Under the pieces are notes generated by a model. It was given only the letters and a program-made list of their open reading frames with translations. It did no database searches and was not told the origin of the DNA. 64,000 nucleotides of DNA from Tridacna crocea (lineage: Eukaryota; Mollusca; Bivalvia; Cardiida; Cardiidae): contig OX031063.1 of assembly GCA_943736015.1 (NCBI GenBank), positions 41,742,672 through 41,806,671 of the forward strand, given 5' to 3'. The translations under genes were made by a program, and so were the position numbers. Positions 1 to 11,700 of the stretch are shown in pieces (the first letter of the stretch is position 1; each line of letters begins with the position of its first letter).

Positions 1-97
1 TACTTAGATCACAGAGTTAATCATGTTGGAATAGACAGTATCATTCCATTCAATCAAATCATTTTGAACGATGGCGGAGCTTACAACACTATCACAG
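1..97 (+). CDS. C1q gene exon (partial at window edge)
   Basis: Open from base 1 in frame 1; ends after ATC ACA G with donor GTAAAG at 98. The split glycine codon is completed by GC at 594. Confidence 0.85.
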
Positions 98-1904
98 GTA
101 AAGTCAAAGACACTGCTGTTAGCAATAATCGAGATATTATCAGTCAAGTACAATCTGTAATTCATGGCGCTGTTCTACTTGGAGGATTAGATGAAGCACT
201 GTCAACAAATTGTATTGCAGCTATTAAAAATAAATCTCGCTGGCTATTTGTGTAATAAACATTTGTGTAACCCTAGTTTCAACCGAGACAAATCATATGC
301 ATCATGAAATTTACTGCCATAAAGCATAGCCTACATGTATTCTCTTTCTGAAAAAGAAGGTGGAAAGGAGTTGCTGGTATTATACTTACTCTCTTTTTTT
401 AATCTTTATTATGATAATCATTAGAATTTCACAGATTATCAAAAATGGCCTATATGAAAACAAACAGCTTGTTCAAGTGACAAGGAAACTCCTGTTGAAA
501 AGTTGTCTGGTTATGTATTCAGAATGCCCTAATCGGAGATTTCTATTTCAAAAATGCCATCTGGCGGAAGATAATGGTTTCAGGTGTTTTCAGGCCAGGC
601 AAACATTCTATTTCCAGGTATATTCACAGTACCGGTATCCGGTGTGTACTTGTTCCACTACTCGGTGAATACAGACGTGAAGGCTTATCAGTTGGTTGTC
701 AAACTCGTCCTGGACAATGTCAACATGTCTGATGGTACATCAGACCCTTTCCATGAACTCCAGGTCAGTGGCTTGCTCAATTCTCACTCTCTGCCATTCG
801 AAAAATAGAACATAACCTACACTTCGGTTAACCTACACATTATAAACTGCCTTTGATTGTCACATTGTGTATACTAGTACTTGGGTAACTTGGCAAATCT
901 CATTTAAAAACCATCTCGATTAGCCTATCAGGAATTGCATTAGATCTACTCTCAAAAAATTAAATTTCTATAGAACGAGACGAAGAATGTCTTAAAAGAG
1001 TCGATGAAAACGGACTTAGGACTTAGGACTTTATTATACTGCAAAGAAATTTCTCGTGATCTGATTGGAAAATATGCCCCGAACGTATATCTCATGTTCA
1101 CTGGCAAAACCCACGTAAAAGCAGTTTCCCTTTCGGGAGCCCGGTATACATGACTACACTATCAACACAACATCCAAAATGGCGGCGTCGATCAAGATTT
1201 ACGTCAAAATTATGCGCCAAGCTGCACGTTTTAACATGTATTGCCAAGGTTTCAGTGACGTCAGTTTCCAGTGACGTCAGTTTTCAATTAATTGGGGCAC
1301 TCAGAAGGGAAATTCTACTTTGTCAGCGTACTCGATTTTGTAAAAAAAAAAATAAATAAAATTCGCTTCGCAAACTTTGGAATGGCAAAACTTCACATTA
1401 TAATAAATTCGTTATGCGGTCAGGTGGCAGGGGACTCGGAAACTTGTTCACAGCTGAGGTGAATCATGTCGCGACCTCGCCTTCGGCTCGGAGCGACATG
1501 ATACAACAGCCGTGAATAAGTTTCCAAGTCCCTGCTACCTGACCGTACAAATGATAATGTGCAGGTTCTTTTCTAGTTCAGGTGATGAAATGTATAAATA
1601 CTTAAGGTCTGCAGCCCTTACTCTAATACTAAAATACGGAAGCTGCCGAGATAAGCCGAATAGCCTTTACGAAAAGGTCAATGTTATACTGACGAGTTAG
1701 GGGTCGTGATCCTTAACAACGGCTATTTTATTCGTATATTCTTGTTCACAATTGAAGGAGATACAAGGAGGTAACACGGTGGTATTCCGAGCCAATCAGG
1801 GACAATCTGTATGGCTGGCTGCCTATAACACCGGTGACACCATGGTGGATGGACGACAGGACTACAGATTTTCTACTTTCTCCGGTGTTCTCTTGTATGA
1901 ATAA
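1..1904 (+). CDS. C1q-domain-containing protein, 3' part (5' end outside window)
   Basis: Three exons join in phase: 1-97, 594-763 and 1758-1904 (the last may begin at 1761; both AGs are in frame). Together they encode a nearly complete C1q/TNF-like jelly-roll domain. Exon 1 gives the early strands (AYxT-like segment ending NDGGAYNTITG), exon 2 has FPGIFTVPVSGVYLFHYSV, the family hallmark, and exon 3 has GGNTVVFRANQGQSVWLAAY and ends FSGVLLYE-stop, the usual C-terminus. Donors are AG/GTAAAG and AG/GTCAGT. Bivalves carry hundreds of secreted C1q genes used as pattern-recognition lectins; that role here is inference. The signal peptide and any coiled coil would lie left of the window. An AATAAA overlaps the stop codon, too close to be sure it is the polyadenylation signal. 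Confidence 0.9.
594..763 (+). CDS. C1q gene exon, central strands
   Basis: Acceptor TTTTCAG at 587-593, donor GTCAGT at 764. Encodes the core motif FPGIFTVPVSGVYLFHY followed by a strand ending DPFHELQ. 170 nt, phases 1 to 0. Confidence 0.9.
764..1757 (+). other. C1q intron with a short inverted repeat
   Basis: Non-coding. 1405-1550 is an imperfect inverted repeat: arms around AGGTGGCAGGGGACTCGGAA and its complement near 1525-1548, with a GC-rich centre CCTCGCCTTCGGCTCGGAG. It looks like a decayed foldback element. No further coding potential seen. Confidence 0.5.
1758..1904 (+). CDS. C1q gene last exon
   Basis: Begins after TTGAAG (or 3 nt later after GGAG) and encodes the last strands with the conserved FSGVLLYE end and a double stop TAATAA. 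Confidence 0.88.
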   Translation, partial: EIQGGNTVVFRANQGQSVWLAAYNTGDTMVDGRQDYRFSTFSGVLLYE

Positions 1905-1975
1905 TAAACAATGCAGACCTTTTATAAAAGTGCTTTTGTTCTACTTTTTTTCTGTGTAGCATATTTATTTGAACC

Positions 1976-2236
1976 ATGCTCTGTGAAAAGGGGTTTAATG
2001 CATCTGCAAAAAGTAGCGAACCAGGTCAGCATGCGCAATCGGCGCATGCTGACCTAGGTCGAAACTTTTTGATTTTCGGTAGATTTTCTCCATGCCTAAG
2101 GACACTTCTACAACATGATGCGATCATTTATTAAACAAAACGGTTGTTATGGATCTAAAGTTTTGTGATGACTTGCATGAAATAATGCATCACGGAGATG
2201 CACTGAGCCCCCTTTTGTCAATTCGTTCGTGGCTCG
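1976..2236. repeat. Family B foldback MITE
   Basis: Starts at GCTCTGTGAAAAGGGGTTTA and ends near CCCCCTTTTGTCAA...GTGGCTC, so the termini are inverted. An internal perfect hairpin GGTCAGCATGCGC / GCGCATGCTGACC lies at 2025-2057. Other copies at 11694, 33825, 47580, 60634 and 62470 share the order: end, hairpin, GATCCATAATTAT-like stretch, end. Confidence 0.75.
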
Positions 2237-4420
2237 GAGATTGTTGAAGACAAATCCGAATTAACAATCTGCCCACTCTTATCCACAACTGTTTGCACTC
2301 AGCAATACCGCGATATCACTTTCAATTTTTGGACAAAACGACTTCTAGTATTATAAAGAATAAACCACTCCGATCTTCGAGCCTTTATGTCTTTTTCATG
2401 TTAATATTACTTCTTAAGCTGCTGATTTGTTCAGTATTTTTTCCAACTTTCAATGAAAATGATTCATAATAAACTATGTTATCGTCTTTGTTGCATAGTT
2501 CTCTTTTGGAATTTGTCGAAAGCAACGCCACTATGAGTTCAATATCAAATTTTGAAGACCATGAATTTTATTTTGAGCAAAACCAAAGGAAATAAATCCA
2601 ACTAAACTCATGATTTTATTCTCAGGCAAATGAGTTTTTCGATAGCACTTAGATAAGTTATTGGAAATGACGTATTAAAATAAAGTGGATTAGACCATGG
2701 ATCGTGAAAGAACTTCTTTTTGATTAGAAATAGCTTTACCTGCGCATAGTCTTCTATTGGCGCAATGATATACACAAAATTTGTCTACTGACTACTTGGT
2801 TCTGGGCTTTTCGGTTCCAAAACTAGTTCGTTCCTTGGCTTGTTCATCACATGGTTGCACGCTACTCCATTTGATTGTGCATGGATATTCATAAATTGAA
2901 ACGATTAATTGTAATGTTTGAAATTAGATCTTTACCGCCAAAGATATCTGAAAATCATAGTTTTTTTTTTTCGTACAGAGTTGATTTAATACGATGTATG
3001 TACATGATTTCTCTCTCTACAGTTCATGCATGCTATCTTCAAGTGACATTACTCCTGACTCCTTCTGAATGATCAAAGGGAGACCAGCAACACAAATCGA
3101 ATCCAAACTTCGGCATGAGTACTCTACCAAAAAGTTATCTGTTTTTTTTTTCGGACTATTAATTCCACACAATGGCTTCCTTGACAAATACCTCACTAGT
3201 GTTGTCAATGCTTTGATTTTCTAAGTAACTGTAAGATGGCTGTTCTAGTGACTCATGACGTTGGTATAAAAAAGGTATCTATAAATCACTATAATACTAT
3301 GGCCCTTTTCCAGTGTTCGTAAGTTTTCTTGGAAAAGAATAACAAATATCCTTATTTTCAAAACTTTGTAAAGAATGACAAAGGTTTCTATCGGGCAAAC
3401 GACGAACCTTACATATTTTGTCATGGTGACACTGTGTGTTTGCGTAATTGTTTGTCTCGTATCTAATCCTTTCCCATACGATAAATTGGAAGCATTTGCA
3501 CAGACAGTGAATTTGCAAGTGGCACAAATGAACTTAATATCTTTGACAAGGTGGAAAACATTTTGGGAATAGGAGAAAATGCTAGTTGCCAGCATTTTCT
3601 TTTCCAACAAATGTTTTCAAAGGGCCTCTTCCACAGGGTCGTGCAAAAGAAGGGGGTTGTTTGGTAAAGGATTAATCCACTGTCATCGCAAAATAATTTG
3701 CATATCAAACCTACATCAGAATAAATAAATCTTTATTGGTTCTCTCCGGCGTTTTGGATAATAAGCATGCGTAATTGACTGTAGAAATACGTTTTATCCT
3801 AAAAATGATTAATCCATTACAAACTATTCCGAGTTTTGAAAGTCACGCGAAAAAAAAAAAAACTCTGGAAAATTTTGTGGGAACAGAAGGAATTGCTGGT
3901 TTCACACAGTTTCCACCTTTACCACTATGTCTTCTTGTATGGAATTTGAGGCCATGTTAATTATCATATATGTATCATATTATTATACAGATGTAGATCC
4001 ATTATGATATTTTCAAAAGCGCCTGCCGCAGTTTTGTCTCCTTTGATAAACAGCTAATCATATTTCACGCAAGATCCCTTCATGTTGTGTTATCATCCAT
4101 AATGTACTCGAAATCGACGGGTCCATCTTCAGGATCTGTGGGCAAATGCGAAAGAAGAGGATGAAAGTACCTGAAGGGAGTAACATTACAAAATCATGCG
4201 TAATGATCGCATTATGTTATAAATCAGTTGTGGCGTCATAAATGTAATTCTTTGTCGTTGATACATGTACACATGTAAATTTGATCTATGGTATACATTT
4301 AGTTTTTTAAGAATGCAAATCGTAACTTTAAAATGGGGGAGTCTACTTTTCGAATTATTGTTGATAACTCTGATGGAAACCTCAGGTATGTAAATGAACA
4401 AACGAACTTAAAGCCCTTTG
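2237..4420. other. Intergenic AT-rich DNA between C1q and receptor genes
   Basis: No exon could be supported. It holds a family A copy at 3463-3675 and poly-T runs. The missing first exon(s) of the downstream receptor gene may lie here, but no signal-peptide reading frame with a phase 1 donor stood out. Confidence 0.4.
3463..3675 (+). repeat. Family A TTAA hairpin element (diverged)
   Basis: Runs from TAATCCTTTCCCATACGA to GGTAAAGGATTAA. The central hairpin at 3570-3616 is preserved with mismatches (AATGCTAGTTGCCAGCATT). Same order of blocks as the reference copy at 19265. Confidence 0.75.
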
Positions 4421-4424
4421 AAGT

Positions 4425-4960
4425 TTGTTACTCTCTCTCTCTCTCTCTCTGTTTTTCTGTCTGGCTGGCTGTATCTCTCTCTATTCCTTTTTTTATTGGC
4501 CTTCAGTATTTCTGTCTGTTTTTTTTCTTTCTGTATGTATCTCTCAATTTGTCCGTATTATCTGGATTTCTGTCTTTCTGTTTTTCCTGTCTGGTCGAGT
4601 GCATCTCTGTTTTTCCATCGTCTAGCTGTCTGCATTTCTCTCTTTTCCGTTTTTCCTGTCTGGTCGAGTGCTTCTCTGTTTTTCCATCGTCTAGCTGTCT
4701 GCATTTCTCTCTTTTCCGTTTTTCCTGTCTTGTCGAGTGCATCTGTTTTTCCGTCGTCTAGCTGTCAGCAATTCTCTCTTTTCCGTTTTTCTCTCTGGCT
4801 GTGCGTAACATTTTTACTGTTTTTCATCTGTCTGGCTTTGTGTGTTTCTCTTTGTTTTTTCTGTTCGGTTGTGAGTATCTCTATTTTTCTTAAATGGCTG
4901 ATTCTGTATTTCTCTCTGTTTTCCTATCTAGCTGTGTGCATTTCTCTACATTTCTTTGAC
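4425..4960. repeat. CT-rich minisatellite, 69-bp units
   Basis: Begins with a (CT)n run, then pyrimidine-rich sequence. From 4586 a 69-bp unit repeats about three times (CCTGTCTGGTCGAGTGC at 4586, 4655 and, with one change, 4724). Since 69 is divisible by 3, long open frames appear on both strands; they are low-complexity and not genes. Confidence 0.8.
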
Positions 4961-5169
4961 ACGATTATGCTCCTTTTCCGATTAATAATCTTCATTGAAA
5001 AGCATTTGCAGGGCTCCGAGGGCAGGCAGCAGCATGCAGTGCTCTTGTTTTAGACAACTCATACCTTTGTATGCTACAGTATGTATCGTCCAGCCTGATG
5101 TTGATTTATGCTGTCTTCGCCCTGGATTGATTGGATTCAAATAAACCAGACGAAAAAAATATTTGCAAC

Positions 5170-5368
5170 CAGAGCCTGTATTTACCCACCATTCTTGAGA
5201 ATATTCTTAGTCTTATTGTCCAAGGTTTTCTACATTTGTAAGCAACACAACTTCTGATTGGCTAAACCGAATGGTTTAGCCAATCAGAAGTTGTGTTACT
5301 TACAAATGTAGAAAATTCTGGAGAATAAGACAAAGAACATTCTTAAGAATGGTTGGTGAATACGCAAC
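5170..5368. repeat. Family D palindromic MITE
   Basis: Nearly perfect ~200 bp palindrome. The left arm begins ACCCACCATTCTTGAGAATA and the right arm ends TTCTTAAGAATGGTTGGTGA. The centre is AACCGAATGGTT, flanked by TAGCCAATCAGAAGTTGTGT and its complement. A second full copy lies at 15240-15441. Confidence 0.85.
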
Positions 5369-5564
5369 CAGGTTTCTCAATTATGACTTATCTTTTGTTC
5401 ATCGGGAAACAATTCATCCCATATCACAGCTGAATACAATGCCCTCACGGAGTCACTTGGTGTCAAGGTGATGAAGGAATTACACGAACGTCCAGTTCCT
5501 GATAGAAACAGCCAAAAATCTTAACGACGAGTATATCTTACATTTGTTGGTGAAATACTTTCAG

Positions 5565-5717
5565 GTGGAGCATGTCCCGAGAAGTTTGGCATTCGAATGT
5601 TTGGGGAAAACTGTAAATTTAGATGTCGCTGTAAAGATAATATTCAATGCGACCTCAACACAGGCGCATGCGCAACCGGATGTGACGTCGGATGGATTGG
5701 GCCTGGCTGTCAATATG
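5565..5717 (+). CDS. Receptor exon: N-terminal EGF-like module
   Basis: Acceptor TTTCAG, donor G/GTATCG. Encodes GACPEKFGIRMFGENCKFRC and continues to GWIGPGCQ, a laminin/MEGF-type EGF module with eight cysteines. It begins with two bases of a split codon, so at least one upstream exon is missing. Confidence 0.85.
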
Positions 5718-8700
5718 GTATCGAGTATATCTTAACAATCTCCTGCGATCAATTTGTCATCTTAACACAACTTTGAAAGCATTATTACAGCAAATTGTGC
5801 CGAAACGTATAAAATACGTATCAATACTCTCTTAAAATATACTAAAACCCTTTTTCACAGAGCATGGCTGGAATGTATTAAAAATCATTTCATATTTCAA
5901 GGATATTTTGGAAGGCTTGAGATGCAAATAGTATCAAGGGGGGGGGGAATAAGCTTTACATCTTCGGATAAGTTCACTGATAAGTTCACTGGCTGCCAAA
6001 ATATAAATGGCGTTAAAAACGGGATTAAGAAACTGTTGTCACAGGATTTTTTGATAAATGGTCTCAAAAACTTTCTATACGATAAAAATCATAACGAACA
6101 AACAACTGCACATTCTCATTGTATTTTACTATTTTTTCTCACAGAAAACGTTGCTTTCAACAAACCAAGCGTCCAAAGCTCGACATCAGTTGTTGGTATG
6201 ACGTCATTGGACGCCATGAAGGCGACAGATGGGCTACTCGACACATGCACTGGTACACAGCTATCGGAGAACAGTTGGTGGAGAGTAGACCTTGGAACCC
6301 AGCGATACATTGTGGGGCTAGCTATCCACCTACGGAAAAGCAAGTATTTGTTGATGTTTTCTTTTTTTCACTCAATGACAACACCAGTAGTTTAACTTGA
6401 AGTATAGATTCGCATCGATATCATGTGATGCTGGTCAGGGCTACATAATTTGGGTGAAGGAAGAGTAGGTGAGGCAACACCTCAATAAATATTATAGAAA
6501 GCTGCATTCAAAAGAGACTGTGACTATTTACGTTTATTCAAAATTCTATAGCATACCTTCTGTGTGCCATGTATAGAACTTTTGAGTATGAACAACAAAT
6601 ATCGTTGAAATTCATACATGTTTTTCTAAACACTCGTCTTATTAACTCGGCAGTGGAATTTGTCTTTCAAATCAGTCTACTTCGAAGAGGTTTTTGTTGA
6701 ATTTTATGGAGAAGAAATTGCTTAGTACGAGTAGCCAATTATTTTTCTTTTGTTACTTTTTTTGTAAACTTGTTCCTATTAATGAAATCTTAATTCATGT
6801 TTATTACAAAATTAATGCAGCTTCTCCTTTTAATTGAAAATGTCAGTGCTTATATTTTATTTACATGTTTTAGATGAAGCTTCGGGTATTCAACCAAGAA
6901 ATAATATCGTTATTTACATCCGTAATAGTACCGACGACACAGCTGAACGAATTCTTTGCTACCGCGAGACCGGAAGTCAGTCCAGTTATGACGTCACGTT
7001 AGAGATCACTTGTTTAGAACCCATGATTGGTCAACACGTAGAGATAAACGTCATTGAACGGTCGCAGCTGGAACTCTGTGAAGTACAGATTTATGGCGGT
7101 AAAATATTTTACGTGAAATACTAAGTATCCTTTAAAAAAGATTAAGTCGGATGGCCAAATGAATAAAGTTCATATTTACAGCCCGATCTATATATTCATT
7201 TTGTCTGCAGATATTTTTCAGTTGTGCTTGTCCCTCTTCGGGTTCATAATCAAAAGGAAATACTTTGAATGAAACAGAAGTCGTGAAGTCAAAACAGCTC
7301 TTCCAGATCATTGCTGTTCTAAAATAAAAAGAGCCATGCCTGGTTAAAGGGGATTTAACCCTTTCTCAAACAATCCCTGGTTTTCACGACCATGAGAAAG
7401 AAGCCTTCTGAAAACATCGTGGGAAAAGGAGAAAATGCTGGTAACCAGCATTTTCTCTTTTTCCCACAATGTTTTCTTCCCTTTCAAAAACAAATTCCAA
7501 CTTTTAAGTCACATTAGTTTTGTTGTCTGCAAATGCTTCAAAATTTGGACTTGTCGAAAATTATGTCTTTTGGTGAAGAGTTAATACATTTGTTAAAAAA
7601 AATCGACCCAGGTCAGCCTGTGCTAATGGTCAATTGTCTGTGAGTCCCTCTTATGTCAAATGGCTTTTAAACAAAATACACGTAGATGTGCAGTGTTCAT
7701 GGTTTTGAGACGGAGCGTCGGCCTTGTAACCATATGCTTCTGTGTTCGAGATCTGGGAGCGGTTGTCAACTTTGGCACTGTTCACTGGCCCACATACATG
7801 TATCCTGCGCGAATACTGGAGTATACTGGAGTATTTCCCGTGAAGCAGAATCGAAAGAGATTAGTATAATTCGTAAAAAATTGTTTCATAATCGATGTAA
7901 AGTAAATCTGTTTAAACTAAGGGACATGGATTTCATGGGTGCCAAATTATGTAATGGAACACTTGATATAATGCATCAGAGAGACTCATAGCGGCCAACC
8001 CTACCATCCATCGAACAGTGGTTGATAGTAATCCCGCCGATATATCTACCCCTTGCTTTGTAACAAGTTTTACACTTATATGCGTGGAATCATGAAAGTT
8101 TTTATTCGTGAAAAAAATAAATGTGAACTATGTGAACATGTTTGTTGACAGGGTTTGACACATTATTTCACTTACATGGACAGGTCGTGAACTAGCTCTG
8201 ATGAGATCAACCGATCAATCATCGTCCTTCTCCACCACACAGAGGTCAGAAGTTGCTGTCGATGGTATCACAGCGGACAACGACACGTTCACGTGTGCTC
8301 AGACCAGGCGATCACGTGATCCATGGTGGACCGTCGATCTAGGTCACATGTTCATGATACAGTCTATAGTCATATACAACCGTTTGGACACAGGTAAACA
8401 AGGTAACCTTGATGGCGGTGGATTGCGACACTAATAAAATTTTTGTCATGGATAGTATTTTTATCTTTATCTAATGGGTGTCCTTGATTTAGCTCTCGTG
8501 AAATGGCTGACTCAAACCGTAACCCTTTACCAAACGATCCCGGGCTTAACTAATCTAAGAAATAAAGACTTCTGAAAACATTGTAGGAACATGAGAAAAA
8601 GCTAGTGATCAGAATTGTCACCTTTCACTACACTATTTTCAACTTTTCGTTATTATCTCACTATTTGAGCCATTTGTCGTCCACAAATAGAATGGTTTGG

Positions 8701-11700
8701 ATTTGGACAACTACAAAAAATTGTTCTTCAGTTTAGAAATAACCCCTAAGCTGCTAACGGTGACCTTTTTCAGACTGTGTAGATCAAGATCAGACTGCAC
8801 AGAACGTGCAGTCTGATCTTTGATTTACATTGTCCAATGAGGACATATCCCCACCACCTATTACCTTTCAAATAGCAAAGCTTAGATCTTTTTACTAACA
8901 TTACCTGCTTAAAAATTTCATGTCAGTTATTTTGCAGTACAAGGATTGAGTAAAAATGATAGATCTAAAAAGAATTCTATCGTGTTTGATTCTCTTAACC
9001 CTTTACCAGACGACAAAATTTTAGACCTATCCACACTGAAAGCATTTGAAGACGACAATCACAATTTGGTTCTAATGATGTGAGTTTTGTTAAACGGGGT
9101 AAAAGAAAACGTTGAGGGAAAATGAGAAAATGCTGGTTACCAGCATTTTCTCATTTTCGCTCAGTGTTTTCAATGGCTTTTTCCTTAGGGCAGTTAAAAG
9201 TCCGGATTGTGTGGTAAAGGAATAACACTGCAAGCCTGCCTATCCTTTGAAAGTAGTTTCGTGTGAGGAAAGAGGAGACCCCTTATATCTCCTTTAACCT
9301 TTTTAACCGGACGGCAAAATTTTAAACAATCGAGTATCAACACTAAAAGCTTTTGCAGACGACAAATTAACTTGTGTCAAAATGATTAAATATGTATTTG
9401 CAAACGCAAAAAATTGCCCAAAATTGTGCAAAAAATTGCACAAAAGCAGAAAAGACTTCTTAATCCTTAACTTCACAGCAAAATTTGAGGTCTATCCAAA
9501 TCCAACGCATAACTCTGACGCCAAATTATATGTGGGTAAATTTGTGGATGCAGTCTTTGATAAAGTAGAAAACAGAAAATAATTGTGGGAAAAGGATAAA
9601 ATGCTGCTTACGACACTGTCTGCCTCAGTACACGCAAAAAACAATGTCGTCCAAATGTGGTAATTTTCTAATTCACCTAACGGATAATCCATTAATCCTA
9701 GTATAGCGTAAGTCAGTTTACTTTTTTATTAACAGACAAATTATTAAAACTGATATTTTATCGTTGTAGGTTTGATTGAAGGTTTTTACGTAGAAATCGA
9801 CAACAGATCAAGTTTCGACAGTCCAAATCTATTTGTATATAGGCATGAACAGTCTACAAGAACAGAGTTAATCCGAATTAACTTTTTACTTCCGGTGTCT
9901 GGTCAGTATGTCAAGGTCGCTGTTCCTGGGTTCAACAGAATTCTAACACTCTGTGAAGTTGAAGTCTTTGGAGGTAATTAAACTCACCTACTCTAGATGT
10001 CTGAGAACGGCCTTCAGAGGGTCACCCTCTGTTGACCTTTGAGTCAATCAAAATCTGGATTTCAGATTTTAGTAAAGCAAAATAGATCTAAGTAGACCAA
10101 AATTATCTGTCCTTGGGCAAGACAGTTCAGAGCCTAGCCTAGTACTGGTGAAACCCAGGGAACATGAATATGTGAACTGTCGCCGTGATATGACTGAAAT
10201 ACTGTTGAAAGCGGCGTAAAACACCATTCAAACAAACAAACAAAACCAAAATTATCTTAAGTACGATGAAACTCCGTCATTTCAAGCATGAACTGAATGA
10301 ATCTTGAACGAGTCATCAAAGTAGCATAGCTATATACATAGATGTATGAGTTTTTAGGAAGACAAAACGATAGCGTTTGACCTCAGGTCTGTCGTTTGGG
10401 ATCACGCAGACATAATTTTGGTAGAACGATTCTAAAGATAATGTGTTTTTTAGGGGGGGGGGGGTAAGACTTTTTTTAAAACATCGTGGTAATAGGAGAA
10501 AATGCTGTAAAACAGGACGTTTTATCCATTTCCAACATCATTGTCTACCCTTCGAAAAATAAGTCGCTATAGGCCCTACTGGAGCAACTATGGTCATCTG
10601 CAATGATTTCAAATGGGACAATTCCAAAATTATGGCGTCAGTATGAAACTTACTTTGCATTTTCTATCAGACTGCCCGGATGGTATGTGCGGTTATGACT
10701 GCCGTTTCACCTGTCTGTGTAACACAACGATCACCGGACACCGCAAAATAAACAGCACGTGTCCATATGGATGTGCTGGAAGGGCAACTGGAGTGTCCGG
10801 AAAATGTGATTATAGTGAGTAATTGTCTTTTGATGTTCAAACCTGTCGCTTTAAGTTAAACAAAAACTCTCTGTTGGAATCTTAAAAAACAGGTCTTCGA
10901 TAAATTCTAAACAAATTGCCTAAATTCAGAAAATCACTTTTCACCAACTACTCATAGTGATTCTTTTCGATTATTTCTAAAAATTATCTAAATTTTAAAG
11001 AAATACTATTTACCAACCAGTCATAGTAATATTCTTCGATTTATGGCTGGCTAAAATCGACTTGTTTAGCCAATCCAATTGCCATGGTTACTATCAAATT
11101 TTGGAACTAGACCAAGAACTAATCCTGAATTTTATCATTTCAATGCTGCCAGTGTAGTTCCAAGACTATGAAAAACAAAATGTTGATGTCTTGATTCATT
11201 GCTTCTCTCTTGTGAACAAGAAAGCGTTTCAAGTTCAAATCTAATTATGGCAAACGGAAGTAAGAATTCAGGATTACTTTTTCGCTACACTTTATGTTGG
11301 ATATATCCGGTCTGACGAGCTACTTTAATTATATCTCTCGGAGATACATTTAAACAGATTGTGAGGACAAGATGTGGGGTGAGCGATGCTCTGAGATGTG
11401 TGGAATCTGCGCAAACAATGAATCATGTGACGTCATCAATGGGACGTGTGTAAATGGCTGCCAGGTAGGATTCAAACAAACGGAACTGTGCCGTGATGGT
11501 AAGCGTGATTTCATTTCTATACAGTCATAGACTGATATCGTAATACTTTTTGGCATGCTTGTATGAACTCCCTTGTTTTTTTTCCACGAAATCTCGGAAA
11601 TATTTTATTTGCCTTCAGTCAAAATTAAAAAAAAAAGACTAGGGAAAGAGCAAACAAAATAAATTGCATTTAGAAGTCGCACCACAGATGACTCATGCTC

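Noticed and set aside
4333-4385. Candidate first exon of the receptor gene (MGESTFRIIVDNSDG, donor CAG/GTATGT)
   Set aside because: No signal-peptide character and phase 2, which does not fit the phase 1 needed at 5565.
4333-5053. Long open frames on both strands (Ser/Leu/Phe-rich, or Arg/Lys-rich in reverse)
   Set aside because: Produced by a (CT)n tract and a 69-bp minisatellite; no domain, low complexity.
6343-6348. GT donor (GTATTT) at the end of the first F5/8C half exon
   Set aside because: Joining it to 6874 gives an in-frame TGA at once; GC donor 3 bp upstream restores homology with the second F5/8C domain.
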